This document shows positions 17,742-26,892 of a DNA stretch of 64,000 nt, piece after piece. A model generated the notes under the pieces. That model saw only the letters and a program-made list of their open reading frames with translations, was not told where the DNA came from and made no database searches. The stretch is from Natrinema caseinilyticum (GTDB taxonomy: Archaea > Halobacteriota > Halobacteria > Halobacteriales > Natrialbaceae). Within the stretch, counting starts at the first letter, position 1, and each line of letters starts with the position of its first letter. Location: NCBI RefSeq assembly GCF_024227435.1, contig NZ_CP100445.1:2787369-2851368 (forward strand). Direction: 5' to 3'. The position numbers were made by a program, and so were the translations under genes.

Positions 17742-18874
17742 ACCTATGGGAGTTCTCCGCATTCGTTTATACCTGTCGGTGTTCCGAACCGCGAAACCGC
17801 CGGTTCGGTGGAGACGGTCTGCTCTTCGAACCCGTCAACAGCGGGACCAATCGGTCTCTGATCGAGACGGGAAACGGTGGCGTCCTCGTGTTCTCGTCAT
17901 CGCGGGTATCGTCGACGATCAAGTGGATCGGCTTCCACCGGCAGGGCTCGTCACCGTCCGGCCTCGGTGTCCAGGTTCCCGCGAATTCGAAGCGATTGCC
18001 CCACCATGGCCGAGAAAGCAGGAGCGCAGTCGTGACACGGACTCGAGAGGGATCGATGTGGCGTCTCCGGGAGAGATCTATAGAGATAAAAAATCAGTCA
18101 AATGCGAGTTTGTATGTGGAAATAAACATATATGGGGTCGGTCTCGTTCTCACTCCCTCGGTAGAGACACTCGAATTCTCTCGTTGCCGTGTCGTATCGA
18201 CCCGCGGTTTTGCTTCCGATAGACGATGAGTAACCCCTCTTTCGATTCTGATCTATTCCGTATTCCTCCGCTATAAAACCACTAACACAATCTTTATTCC
18301 CACATAGTGGTGTGTTTGTTGGAAATTTTTGGTGATAGCGTCTCTATCGGTTCGGTGAGTGTCGGGGTTTGGTGGCGATCGAAGCCAATTGGTTTTCGCC
18401 GCGAGAACGATGAGCAGTTCGATCGGTGCGGGTGTAGTTATTTCACTGACCTATATCGAAGGCTATCTTTCCATTCGCAATATAGTGTCTTATTATGATA
18501 ATATCTCCTTTCGACTCGGTCAGTCGACTTTCTCGAGATATCTCTTCGGCATCCGTCACCCGGCATCCGGCTGCCGTCTACTCTGTGGAGACCCGGCCCC
18601 GACAGGTGACGGCTCACAGATGTCCCGCGTTCGGAAAGTGGGACTCAGACCGCACACTCCAGGGAACGGGAAATCAACGGCGCCACGTCGACCGTCGACG
18701 AACGATAGCCAGCAGTCCGGTTGCGTACGGACTGCTCACCAGTGGACAGTCGCCTCGCATTCGAACCACCTGAAGACGGTCTCGCTCGCTTCGCTCTCGA
18801 GCGTGCGCCTTCCGTACTCCAAACTCGAGTCGGATACAAAACCGCGGCTCGCGGTGTTGCTCGCCGCAAAAGGA
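17742..18874. other. Gene-free region of 1.1 kb with AT-rich segments
   Basis: No gene is supported. AT-rich tracts occur at 18075-18135, 18265-18330 and 18440-18510, in contrast to the G/C-rich neighbours. A 7-bp inverted repeat (ACCACTA ... TAGTGGT, about 18275-18315) surrounds a T-rich loop. The mix of AT-rich tracts and broken frames looks like decayed accessory DNA next to a tRNA gene. Confidence 0.45.
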
Positions 18875-18948
18875 TGGGCCAACTCGGATTTGAACCGAGA
18901 GCCTCCACCTTATCAGAGTGGCGCTCAACCTGATTGAGCTATTGGCCC
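18875..18948 (-). tRNA. tRNA-Ile (GAU)
   Basis: A 74-nt cloverleaf on the minus strand. The 7-bp acceptor stem starts GGGCCAA, the D arm is GCTC...GAGC, and the anticodon arm CCACT/GGTGG encloses the loop CTGATAA with anticodon GAT. The T arm contains GTTCAAATC. CCA is not encoded and no intron is present. Flanking 1.1 kb of gene-free DNA upstream of its 3' end is noted separately. Confidence 0.95.
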
Positions 18949-19015
18949 GCTTCGCAATCAGTTGTTGCCGGGTGGTACGTTTAAACGTTTCTTTCTTCGA
19001 GGGCCGTGGGAACCG

Positions 19016-19615
19016 CTATCGGGCGAGGGGATCGTCGTCTCGCTCGTCGTCGGCGTCGTCCGTGCGCTCGTCCCCGAAGTCGATCGTGTACGACTCTTCG
19101 GCGTCCCCGTCGCGGACGCTGTAGTCGTCGGCACCGAGATCGTACGTGCCGCCGTCGGTCGATTCGGTGGCGCCGCCCTCCGCTCCTCCCTCGGGAAAGC
19201 CGACCGTCCAGACGGCCCCGCTCGCGAGTCCGCCGGTCTTCTTGTCGGCGTACGGAACGATCACGAACCGCTTGAGCGCGGCTCGGATCGGAATTCGCGT
19301 CAGCGGAACGGCGAGCAGAAACCCGATGACGTCGGTCACCAGACCGGGGGTGAGCAGGAAGGCTCCGGCGGCGATCAACAGCCCGCCGTCGAGCAGTTCG
19401 TTGGTCGGCGGCGTGCCCTGGGCCATCGACCGCTGCATCTTTCTGATCGTCCGCCGTCCCTCCGCTCGGACCAACAGCATTCCGACCAGTCCCGTCAGGA
19501 CGACGAGCAGCACCATCCCGATCCAGCCGATGAAATCGAACTGGGTGACGATGACCGCCAGCAAGACGGCATCGAGAAACGGAATGAGCAACAGCGCGAA
19601 GATCCACCAGAGCAT
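19016..19615 (-). CDS. FxsA-family membrane protein
   Basis: A 199-residue membrane protein. The N-terminal 130 residues contain about three to four helices and the FxsA hallmarks: an early PFLDAVLLAVI helix, a GMLLVRAEGRRTIRKMQ turn and GGLLIAAGAFLLTPGLVTDVIGF. The C-terminal 70 residues are an acidic tail typical of halophiles. E. coli FxsA relieves phage T7 exclusion; the archaeal role is unknown. The stop lies close to the tRNA-Ile gene on the same strand. Confidence 0.85.
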   Translation of the reverse strand: MLWWIFALLLIPFLDAVLLAVIVTQFDFIGWIGMVLLVVLTGLVGMLLVRAEGRRTIRKMQRSMAQGTPPTNELLDGGLLIAAGAFLLTPGLVTDVIGFLLAVPLTRIPIRAALKRFVIVPYADKKTGGLASGAVWTVGFPEGGAEGGATESTDGGTYDLGADDYSVRDGDAEESYTIDFGDERTDDADDERDDDPLAR

Positions 19616-19779
19616 ACCCCGACTAGGGCTCGAAGGTTGAAAATCCTTTACTCTCGTCCCACGACGGAGCCACCGCCCCCGCCTCGAGGTCGCACCGGTC
19701 GATACAGCGCGGGCCGGTGGTGGTCGCGTCCCTCTCGAGCGAACGAAGGGCTTACGCCCGGGACTCCCGACGATCAGAT

Positions 19780-21456
19780 ATGAACGATGTAACGCGCGTC
19801 GAGTGGCGCGAGTGGGGGCGGGCGGCCTTCGACGAAGCGTCGGCGGACGACGTCCCCGTCTTGCTCTCGCTGACTGCGACGTGGTGCGACCACTGCCACG
19901 AAATGGACGCAGAGACCTACGCGGAGCCTCGCATCGCGGCGAACGTCAACGATAGCTTCGTTCCGGTACGGGTCGACGTCGACCGCTACCCGCGCGTCCG
20001 AGATCGGTACAACATGGGTGGCTTCCCGTCGACGGTCTTTCTCGCGCCCGACGGACGGGTCCTGACCGGTGCTGGCTATCTCGGCCCCGACGGAATGCGC
20101 CAGGTACTCGACAGCGTCCGAACCATGTGGCAGACGAACGGCAGCGGGGCCGCACGGATCCCTCGCCCGCTTCGGGAAGACAATCCACCGGCCGGCGAGT
20201 TGACGGCCGACGTCGAATCGGCCATGCTCGGCCAGCTCTCGGAGACCTACGACGAGGTCGCCGGCGGCTGGGGCCAGAGCCCGAAGTTCCCGCTGCCTGA
20301 CGCCCTCGAGTTCGCGCTCAAACGCGATCGAGAGATGGCGCTTCGGTGTTACGACGCCGTCGGTGCAAATCTGTTAGACGAGTACGACGGCGGCTTCTAT
20401 CGCTTCGCGACGGAGCGCGACTGGTCGGGGCTCCAGCGGGAGAAACTCCTCGATTCGAACGGGGCGCTCGTGCGCGCGTTCGCCAACGCGTACCTGCTCA
20501 CGGGGAAAGACGAGTACCGCGAGCCCGCCGAGCGGACGGTCGAGTACGTGACCACGACGCTGTGGAACGGCGACGCCAACGCCTTCGCGAACAGTCAGGC
20601 ACCGGGCGAAGACGACGCTCACAGCATCGATGCGACCGATCGGGCGAGCGCGGACGAGCCGCCGATCGACCGCGGCGTCTTCGCCGGTTCGAACGCGCTG
20701 GCGATCGAAGGTCTGTGTACCTTCTACGCCTACACCGACGACGACCGTGCCAGGCGGTACGCCGAACGCGCACTCGAGACGCTTCGCGAAGACCTGCTCG
20801 CCGACGGCGTCGTCCGGCACGCGCTCGCGGAAGCCGACCGCGAGGGCGCCGTCTCCGACCGAGACCGTGGCGCTGCCGGCGACCGCCCCGTCTGCCTCCT
20901 CTCGAATCAGGCGCGGGCCCTCGCGGCGTTGACGACGGCCGCGAGCACCCTGGAGTCGGACGTTCTCGACGATGCGGTGTCGATCGCCGATACGACGATC
21001 AATCGCCTCCACGACGGGGAGTCGTTCCTCGACGGTCCCACCGACGGAATCGGCTTGCTCGATCGGCCGCTGCGTCCCCTCGATTCGAACGTCGCGTTCG
21101 CCGACGCCCTGCTCGAGCTCGCCGTTCTCACCGGCACGGACCGGTACCGCGAGTACGCACGCCGGACGCTCGAGGCCTTCGCGGGTGCGAGCGACCGCAT
21201 CGGCGTCCAGGTCGCGCGCTACGCGTCGACGGTGTCCCGGCTGCTCGAAGGACCGCTGGTGATCCGCGTCGCGGCCGAGCCAGGGTCGGACCTCCATCGT
21301 GCGGCGCTCCGGCTCGCCGACCACGAGAAGGTCGTCGTCCCCGATGCGGCCGAACTCGAGACCCGAACGGCGAGAGTCGAACGCGGCGATCGTGTGTCAG
21401 CTGACGCCGAAACTCCGGCCGAGTTGAGCGATCGCGTTGCGTCCGTTCTCGAGTGA
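19780..21456 (+). CDS. DUF255 thioredoxin-like / YyaL-type protein
   Basis: A 558-residue protein. The N-terminal thioredoxin-like domain (about 1-125) keeps a CxxC pair in ATWCDHCHEM and the cis-Pro region GGFPSTVFLAPDG. The rest is an alpha/alpha barrel with repeated helical motifs (AGGWGQSPKFPLPDALEF, DSNGALVRAFANAYLLTG, DSNVAFADALLELAVLTG), as in YyaL and spermatogenesis-associated protein 20. It is shorter than the usual bacterial homologue of about 650-700 residues. Biochemical role is unknown; a redox-linked or sugar-related function has been suggested for the family. ATG 19780 is the first start after an ATATG-preceding purine tract. Confidence 0.85.
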   Translation: MNDVTRVEWREWGRAAFDEASADDVPVLLSLTATWCDHCHEMDAETYAEPRIAANVNDSFVPVRVDVDRYPRVRDRYNMGGFPSTVFLAPDGRVLTGAGYLGPDGMRQVLDSVRTMWQTNGSGAARIPRPLREDNPPAGELTADVESAMLGQLSETYDEVAGGWGQSPKFPLPDALEFALKRDREMALRCYDAVGANLLDEYDGGFYRFATERDWSGLQREKLLDSNGALVRAFANAYLLTGKDEYREPAERTVEYVTTTLWNGDANAFANSQAPGEDDAHSIDATDRASADEPPIDRGVFAGSNALAIEGLCTFYAYTDDDRARRYAERALETLREDLLADGVVRHALAEADREGAVSDRDRGAAGDRPVCLLSNQARALAALTTAASTLESDVLDDAVSIADTTINRLHDGESFLDGPTDGIGLLDRPLRPLDSNVAFADALLELAVLTGTDRYREYARRTLEAFAGASDRIGVQVARYASTVSRLLEGPLVIRVAAEPGSDLHRAALRLADHEKVVVPDAAELETRTARVERGDRVSADAETPAELSDRVASVLE

Positions 21457-21538
21457 CGTCCGGGTCCGAACCGCCCGTGTCCGCTATCGCGTCAAACTAC
21501 CACAGCGTTTATGTTTCTCCGGTGGGATGGTTCCCGAT

Positions 21539-22342
21539 ATGGCCAGCCTCAGGGATCTCGGGCTCTCCGAGTACGAAGCTCGAGCCTACCGATCGTTGCT
21601 CAATACCGGCCCCACAACGGCGAAGGAGTTGTCACGAGCGAGTGACGTCCCGATGGGGCGCATCTACGACGTCTTGAACAGCATCGAACAGTACAATCTG
21701 GTCCGGAGTCAGACCGCGAGCCGACCGAAGAAGTACGTCGCCGTGGAGCCGTCGACGGCGCTCGATCGGCTGCTCGACGACAAGAAACGCGAACTCGAGG
21801 AGAAAGCAGATCAGTACGAGTCGATCGTCGACGATCTGGCCGACGAACTCGACGCGGCCGAGCCGGTCGAAGAACAGTTCTGGACCGCCGCCGTCGGCCC
21901 CGAAGAGACGATCGACCTTCTCCTCGAGCGCCTCGCAGCGGCCGACAGCGATATCGTAATGGTCTCCGCGGATCCGGCACCCCAGTGGGACATGCAGGCC
22001 GTCAGTGAGGACGTCAATGCGCAACTCGAGGACGCCCTCGACCGCGGCGTCTCGATCGATCTCTTGATGACCCGCGAGATGGTCGCCTCGCTGTCGGAGG
22101 ACGTAGGCCAGCGCTATCGGGAGACGCTCCAGCAGCGCGACGACTTCGACGTCCGCACGAACGACGACATAACGGGTTCGTTCAACATCATCGACGGTGT
22201 CGAGGTGTGCATTCAGGTGCCGAACCCGCTTTCGTCCGGGGAGGCGTTCGGAATGATCGACCTGAAAGATCCGGAGTTCGCCGCGAACGTCCACGAGGAG
22301 TTCATCCCGCGGTGGAAAGAAGCGGAACCGCTCCAGTTTTAG
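21539..22342 (+). CDS. TrmB-like helix-turn-helix regulator
   Basis: A 267-residue protein with an N-terminal TrmB-type winged helix ([29 protein letters not shown], residues about 3-70), a coiled-coil linker ([25 protein letters not shown]) and a C-terminal PLD-like ligand/dimer domain. It lacks the extra sugar-binding domain of the TrmB at 4481. A TATA-like GTTTATG box lies about 30 bp before ATG 21539, which makes the longer frame starting at 21437 unlikely. Its stop overlaps the stop of mptA by 4 bp on the other strand. Confidence 0.85.
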   Translation: MASLRDLGLSEYEARAYRSLLNTGPTTAKELSRASDVPMGRIYDVLNSIEQYNLVRSQTASRPKKYVAVEPSTALDRLLDDKKRELEEKADQYESIVDDLADELDAAEPVEEQFWTAAVGPEETIDLLLERLAAADSDIVMVSADPAPQWDMQAVSEDVNAQLEDALDRGVSIDLLMTREMVASLSEDVGQRYRETLQQRDDFDVRTNDDITGSFNIIDGVEVCIQVPNPLSSGEAFGMIDLKDPEFAANVHEEFIPRWKEAEPLQF

Positions 22343-23265
22343 GGCGCAATTTCGCCGCGTAAGGTTCCCATTTCGACGACGCGCTCGGCGTGGGCGTTGT
22401 GCTGGTGGATCGACTCGTCGTTGGACTGACTCATCGTGATCACCGCGTCGTCGGGCAAGTGGTCGAATTCGTCGACGACGCCCTCGGCCAGCGCTCGCAC
22501 ACAGTCCTCGACGAACTTGGCGTCCGCGTGAGCCTCGTAGGTCATGTGGTCCTCGTCGGGCCGTTTCGCGAGGTTGTAGATCCGCGCGCTCATCGAATCT
22601 CGAGCGATGTCGATGATGTCGTTCAGGTCGACCGCGGGATCGCCATCGGCTTCGACGGTCAGCGTCGCGTGCCCGCGCTGGGAGTGGCCCGGTTGGGGCA
22701 CTTCGTCCAGGAACTCCGTGATCGTCTCTTCTTCCACGCCGAGGTCCTCGAGCGTCTGTTTCGCGCGAGCGGCGGACATCCCTTGCGAGCACGGACAGAC
22801 GGTCATGCCGGTGACCTGGGCACCGATTTCTTCGCGGGTTCCCTCGTCCGTGGCGGTCGCCGAGGCGACGATGTCGACCATGTGCTGGGTCTCGCGGTCA
22901 CTCGCCGGCGTCCGCTCGCGACGCATGTACTCCGCTTCCATCGAAACCTCGGCTTTCGACGTGTAGTCGTGTTTCTCGAGCAATCGCTCGGCAGCCTCGC
23001 CACAGACCTCTTCGACGCTGTAGGCCTCTTCACGGGTGGCGTCCTCGAGGATCTCGTCGATGACCTCCATGTTGCGGCTCATGTCCGCGCCCTTACGCCA
23101 GGCGGGGAGGTCGACGAAGACTTCGAACTCGGCGGTGAGCACGATGGGGCGCTTTCCGTCGCGGGCCAGTTTGACGAGTTTGTCGACGCCCGTGACGCCG
23201 ACCTGGCTCAAGCCGACGGTGACGTCGGGTGACGTCGCCTGCACGTCCGGCAACTGATGACTCAT
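22339..23265 (-). CDS. mptA: GTP cyclohydrolase MptA
   Basis: Archaeal type IB (FolE2-like) GTP cyclohydrolase of 308 residues, which makes 7,8-dihydroneopterin 2',3'-cyclic phosphate in pterin synthesis and also serves archaeosine tRNA modification. The [13 protein letters not shown] motif with the metal-binding Cys, the [10 protein letters not shown] segment and the C-terminal [17 protein letters not shown] region are diagnostic. The start MSHQLPDVQ at 23265 fits the family length. Convergent with the TrmB-like gene with a 4-bp overlap of stops. Confidence 0.92.
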   Translation of the reverse strand: MSHQLPDVQATSPDVTVGLSQVGVTGVDKLVKLARDGKRPIVLTAEFEVFVDLPAWRKGADMSRNMEVIDEILEDATREEAYSVEEVCGEAAERLLEKHDYTSKAEVSMEAEYMRRERTPASDRETQHMVDIVASATATDEGTREEIGAQVTGMTVCPCSQGMSAARAKQTLEDLGVEEETITEFLDEVPQPGHSQRGHATLTVEADGDPAVDLNDIIDIARDSMSARIYNLAKRPDEDHMTYEAHADAKFVEDCVRALAEGVVDEFDHLPDDAVITMSQSNDESIHQHNAHAERVVEMGTLRGEIAP

Positions 23266-23366
23266 TGGCCGCATTCGGGGGAGCGTGCGATTCAACCTTT
23301 CGGAACCCGAAGTCGCCGTGGGGAGCGGTTCGACCCGGTCTCGGTATCGGCTCGCGCCGTCGCTTC

Positions 23367-23400
23367 TTTAAGTGCTTCTGGTCACAAGGTGGAGCTATGA
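23367..23400 (+). repeat. 34-bp box, copy 1
   Basis: Starts TTTAAGTGCTTCTGG and ends GCTATGA. Compared with the other three copies, 27 of 34 positions are invariant in all and there are no gaps. TTTAAG lies about 27-30 bp before the terminal TATGA, the spacing of a haloarchaeal TATA box to a transcript start. The ATG at 23396 in this copy opens a 13-codon frame (MTGDGSSPVPFVR). Confidence 0.85.
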
Positions 23401-23509
23401 CGGGAGACGGTTCCTCTCCGGTACCATTCGTTCGATAGCCACGACGCCGCGTTTCGACCTCTCCGTTCGGTAGCGAGAACCATCTCGGTACCGGAACACG
23501 GGTCGCGAG

Positions 23510-23761
23510 TCACTCGTGCGACTCGAGAGGTGCTCTGCAACCGTCGGCGGGACGAACCACGGACGGGAGGAGAAACGCCGCACCGACGGCGGCGATCGAC
23601 CCGTCCGTGCGGTGCACTGCCAAGACGGCGGCCAGCATCTCGGTGACGTTTTTGTCCGTTTCAGTCGGCTCCAACTCGAACAGTGCTGACTGGAGGGCGG
23701 CCGTTATTATCGTACCCGGTCGATTGTGAATGCGCCGATCGAACTGGTCGCCGGGGTACAC
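23510..23761 (-). CDS. Possible small hypothetical protein
   Basis: An 83-codon frame with good haloarchaeal codon choice (mostly G/C third positions) and a mix of hydrophobic helices and acidic residues (SALFELEPTETDKNV, MLAAVLAVHRTDGSIAAVGA). No family is recognised. It lies between copies 1 and 2 of the 34-bp box, in opposite orientation. It could be a genuine small gene or a fragment; evidence is composition only. Confidence 0.35.
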   Translation of the reverse strand: MYPGDQFDRRIHNRPGTIITAALQSALFELEPTETDKNVTEMLAAVLAVHRTDGSIAAVGAAFLLPSVVRPADGCRAPLESHE

Positions 23762-23881
23762 GTCGGACGTGTTACGGCGGGTCGAAAGTGAACTGGACCC
23801 GCCCGAACGGCACCGCAGGCGACTGTAACTCGAAAGCCCGTTCGATATCGACCGGCGCGCTGTCGTCTCGGCCGTCGTTCG

Positions 23882-23915
23882 TTTAAGTACTTCTGGTCAC
23901 AAGGTCGAGATACGA
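23882..23915 (+). repeat. 34-bp box, copy 2
   Basis: Starts TTTAAGTACTTCTGG and ends GATACGA. It differs from copy 1 at five of 34 positions. Located 515 bp after copy 1 and 170 bp before copy 3, in the same direction. No start codon lies at its downstream end. Confidence 0.85.
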
Positions 23916-24051
23916 CGGGGAGGCGTCGTTCTCGAGTCCCAGAACTGGTGAGCGACGGCCGTGTCCGCCGTGGGCGAACGTCGAGTCCGTCGCCGCCCGG
24001 TTTCGTCGTCGACGGTGGATGGCCGGGCCGAGTCGTGGCCGGCCGCGATTC

Positions 24052-24085
24052 TTTAAGTGCTTCTGGACACAAGGTAAAGCTACGA
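24052..24085 (+). repeat. 34-bp box, copy 3
   Basis: Starts TTTAAGTGCTTCTGG and ends GCTACGA, with the only change inside the GGTCACAAGG core (GGACACAAGG). It ends about 70 bp before the start codon of the nucleotidyltransferase gene, so it could be that gene's promoter with a short leader. Confidence 0.85.
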
Positions 24086-24156
24086 AGGGCATTCGTCACC
24101 CGGTCGACTCACATTTTGAGCACCGATTTCGTCTCTTCCGCCGTCGAGCCACTGCT

Positions 24157-25077
24157 ATGGCGACAGTTCCCGACCACGTTCGAGAGACCGTCGACGACCA
24201 TCTGACCGCGATCGAACGCGAGAACGACGTCGCGGTCGCGCTGGCCGTCGCCCGGGGGAGCCACGCCTGGGGTGCAGCCAGTTCCGACAGCGACTACGAC
24301 GTCGGGTTCGTCTACGTGCCGACCGATCTTCGGCGGTACGCTCACCTCGGCGGCGTAGCCGGGGTGATCGACGCGGAAGACGGCGAGTTCGAGTACCAGG
24401 GCTGGGACGTGCGGACGTTCGCGGGCTTGCTCGTGGATTCGAACGACGGTGCGATCGATCTCCTTCGAAGCCCGATTCGCTATCGCGTCGCGTACGACCC
24501 CGCGGTCCTCGCCGCGTACATCGAGCGGGCGTACAACCCGATCGACCTCTATCACGCGTGGCGCGGGATTGCGACGAACAACTACCGGAAGTACGTCTCT
24601 CACCACCTGGTCCGCACGGACGACGAAATCTTCCCGATCGTCGAGACGGACGGCGATAGTTACGTCGTCGAGACCGACGACGGCACGACGACGGTCGCAG
24701 CCGACGACGACCGGTTTACGGAAACGGCGACGAGACCCACGGTGAAACGAAATCTCACGATCTACCGGGCGGCCATGTCCGCGCGGTATCTGAAAGAAAC
24801 GGGGGAACGCGGCGACCACGACTTGCCGGCGCTCGCGTTCGATCGCTTCCTCTCGAAACAGGCTCCGGCGGTCTTCGCCGACGAACGGATCGAGCGTGCG
24901 AGGGCGTTGCTCGAGCGGAAACGTGCGGGTGAGGGGGCGGCCGTGGTCGGTGACGCGGTTGGACCCGAGTTCGCTCGGCCGCCGCGGCGTATCGACCCTG
25001 CGATCCACGCCTGCGACGGCCCCAGCACGACTCGTATAAACGGGTTCGTCGACGAGCTAATCGACGCGGTCCAGTAA
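24157..25077 (+). CDS. Predicted nucleotidyltransferase (YcgL-type, Pol beta superfamily)
   Basis: A 306-residue protein of the DNA polymerase beta-like nucleotidyltransferase superfamily. The catalytic motif ARGSHAWGAASSDSDYDVGFVYV carries the G-S and D-x-D metal ligands near residues 30-50. The rest (YNPIDLYHAWRGIATNNYRKYV, KRNLTIYRAAMSARYL) resembles YcgL-like predicted nucleotidyltransferases that occur in bacteria, phages and archaea, some tied to RNA repair. Start ATG 24157 fits the domain. Copy 3 of the 34-bp box lies just upstream and copy 4 about 90 bp downstream. Confidence 0.75.
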   Translation: MATVPDHVRETVDDHLTAIERENDVAVALAVARGSHAWGAASSDSDYDVGFVYVPTDLRRYAHLGGVAGVIDAEDGEFEYQGWDVRTFAGLLVDSNDGAIDLLRSPIRYRVAYDPAVLAAYIERAYNPIDLYHAWRGIATNNYRKYVSHHLVRTDDEIFPIVETDGDSYVVETDDGTTTVAADDDRFTETATRPTVKRNLTIYRAAMSARYLKETGERGDHDLPALAFDRFLSKQAPAVFADERIERARALLERKRAGEGAAVVGDAVGPEFARPPRRIDPAIHACDGPSTTRINGFVDELIDAVQ

Positions 25078-25165
25078 CCCGAGCGATCGGTTTCGACAGC
25101 CGACGCGCCGAGCGATTTTGCACCGCGTTCGATCGATCGGCCGTCGCTCCGTTTTCGAGCCGTCG

Positions 25166-25199
25166 TTTAAGTGGTTCTGGTCACAAGGTGAAGCTACGA
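25166..25199 (+). repeat. 34-bp box, copy 4
   Basis: Starts TTTAAGTGGTTCTGG and ends GCTACGA. It lies 1.1 kb after copy 3 and about 195 bp before the RNA polymerase epsilon gene. A T-run at 25362-25366 between the two could end a short transcript from this box or act as the epsilon gene's own promoter. Confidence 0.85.
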
Positions 25200-25393
25200 A
25201 GAGATTCTCGCGACGCCGTCGGACTCGAGAGAGACGCGGGGCTTGCGTATGGCCGCCACGAATCGGTTGCTCGCCGGTGATCGCACGTGATCCGTGTCGA
25301 CCGCGCGGTACCTGTTCGAGTATCTGAACGTCTGGCCGAGACGGTACTGAAAGGAGCGAGCCTTTTTCACGCTCCCCCTCCGAGCGACAGACG

Positions 25394-26164
25394 ATGCAAG
25401 ACGACGGTGCCGACCCTGGTCCACCCACGGCGGGTGACGTGGCCGTAGCGGACGGCGTCGACCCCGACCCCGAACGCGAACGCCGCCTCGAGACGCGGCC
25501 CGGTTCCGGGGCGCTCTCGCGAGCGGACGTGCAGCGCGATTCGTCGGTTCGACGATGGGGCGTCGTCACGCCGAGTGCGACGGTCATCGGCCGCGCAACG
25601 TCGCCCGACGCGGACCTTTCGGAGAGCGTGCGCCGCCTCCACGACGAACAGCACGCGGCGACGCCGGGCTACGGCGAACGCGCCCACCGACTCGATCGAC
25701 TCCGAACGACGCAGGCGCTGTGTAACGCCCTCGAGGTGACGCCCTGGCAGCGCGATTTAGCACTCGGCGTCATGGACGAGATCGACCTCACCGAGTTCGG
25801 CAGCCAGCGTGCGATTCCGAAGGTCGCGCTCGTGGTGATTCGCCACGTCGTCGACGTCGACCGACAGCGGTACTTCGGACTCGACGACATCGACGCGCAG
25901 TCGCTGTCGGCCGACCGGATGGAAGAACTGTTCGCCCAGTACCGGGCCCACGACATCACCGACGACGGAACGTTCAAGCGACTCGCGGCGGACTACGGGC
26001 TCGACACCACGAGCCTGAATCGATTGCGCCGCGTCCTGAAATCGCAACTCGAGGACGATCTCCCGGCCTACGGTCGCAACCCGTACCGCGATCCGAATCT
26101 GCCGGACGTGACGGAGTCGGACGCTGCGGGCGCGGACGCGGCAACGACCGGCGGGCAGAGCTGA
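25394..26164 (+). CDS. Haloarchaeal DNA-directed RNA polymerase subunit epsilon
   Basis: A 256-residue protein. The conserved block (residues about 55-170) with RRWGVVTPSATVIGR, ESVRRLHDEQHA, LRTTQALCNALEV and GSQRAIPKVALVVIRHVVDVDR matches what halobacterial genomes call RNA polymerase subunit epsilon, a lineage-specific polypeptide that copurifies with the enzyme. The helical block is cyclin-like in look. N- and C-terminal tails are acidic and variable. GCCTTTTTC about 30 bp before the ATG may be the promoter. Assignment is from recalled family sequence. Confidence 0.75.
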   Translation: MQDDGADPGPPTAGDVAVADGVDPDPERERRLETRPGSGALSRADVQRDSSVRRWGVVTPSATVIGRATSPDADLSESVRRLHDEQHAATPGYGERAHRLDRLRTTQALCNALEVTPWQRDLALGVMDEIDLTEFGSQRAIPKVALVVIRHVVDVDRQRYFGLDDIDAQSLSADRMEELFAQYRAHDITDDGTFKRLAADYGLDTTSLNRLRRVLKSQLEDDLPAYGRNPYRDPNLPDVTESDAAGADAATTGGQS

Positions 26165-26215
26165 GCGGCCTGCCGGTGGCCGGCACTTTTTGCCCCGCGG
26201 CACCCAACCGGTGGT

Positions 26216-26878
26216 ATGGCCGACACAGGCACCGACGGGACGCCGACCGGCGACCGGATTACGATGTACGCCGACTACGTCTGTCCGTTCTGCTTTCTGG
26301 GCACGCGCTCGCTCGTGCAGTATCGAGAGCGCCGCGACGAACCGCTGGCGGTCGATTGGCACCCGTTCGATCTCCGACACGGGAAGCGGAACCCGGACGG
26401 GACGATCGATCACGACGTCGACGACGGGAAAGACGACCAGTACTACGAGCAGGCAAAGCGGAACGTCCGTCGGCTCCAGGCGGAATACGGCGTCGAGATG
26501 AGTCTGGACATCGCCACGGATATCGATTCGTTCGACGCGCAGGTGGCCTCGTGGTACGTCGCCCGGGAGTATCCCGACCGGTGGGACGCCTTCGACGAGG
26601 CGGTCTACACGGCGCTGTGGCAGGAGGGACGCGACATCGGCGATCGTCGAGTCCTGCTCGATCTCGCGGAAACCGTCGGTCTCCCGACAGACGAGATCCG
26701 GGCGGCCATCGACGACGACGACCGTCGGACCGATCTCGAGGAGCGATTCACGGACGCACAGGAGGCCGGCGTCACCGGCGTTCCGACGTTCGTCTCCGAC
26801 GGGCACGTCGCCCGCGGTGCGGTGCCACCGGCACAGCTCGAGCGCCTCGTCGAGGGCGTCGGTACCGATAGCCGCTGA
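26216..26878 (+). CDS. DsbA/FrnE-family thiol oxidoreductase
   Basis: A 220-residue thioredoxin-fold protein with the DsbA helical insertion. The active site CPFC lies in YADYVCPFCFLGTRSLV (near residue 23), followed by VDWHPFDLR and the cis-Pro region GVTGVPTFVSDGHVARGAVP. No signal peptide is seen, so it is cytoplasmic, like FrnE/2-hydroxychromene isomerase-type members. It follows the epsilon gene by 50 bp, with CACTTTTTG at -30 possibly serving as its promoter. Confidence 0.85.
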   Translation: MADTGTDGTPTGDRITMYADYVCPFCFLGTRSLVQYRERRDEPLAVDWHPFDLRHGKRNPDGTIDHDVDDGKDDQYYEQAKRNVRRLQAEYGVEMSLDIATDIDSFDAQVASWYVAREYPDRWDAFDEAVYTALWQEGRDIGDRRVLLDLAETVGLPTDEIRAAIDDDDRRTDLEERFTDAQEAGVTGVPTFVSDGHVARGAVPPAQLERLVEGVGTDSR

Positions 26879-26892
26879 GCGCTCCCGAAACG

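Larger units (their letters stand above)
23266..24156. other. Intergenic region carrying three copies of a 34-bp box
   Basis: About 0.9 kb between mptA and the nucleotidyltransferase gene. It holds three of four copies of a conserved box, all on the plus strand (separate entries). One possible small minus-strand gene lies at 23510-23761. Apart from the boxes the segments share no obvious similarity. Confidence 0.7.

Noticed and set aside
23707-24099. Minus-strand frames containing a CDQKxL-type motif at each 34-bp box
   Set aside because: The motif is simply the reverse reading of the conserved box; the frames differ in length and lack shared residues outside it, so protein coding does not explain the conservation.
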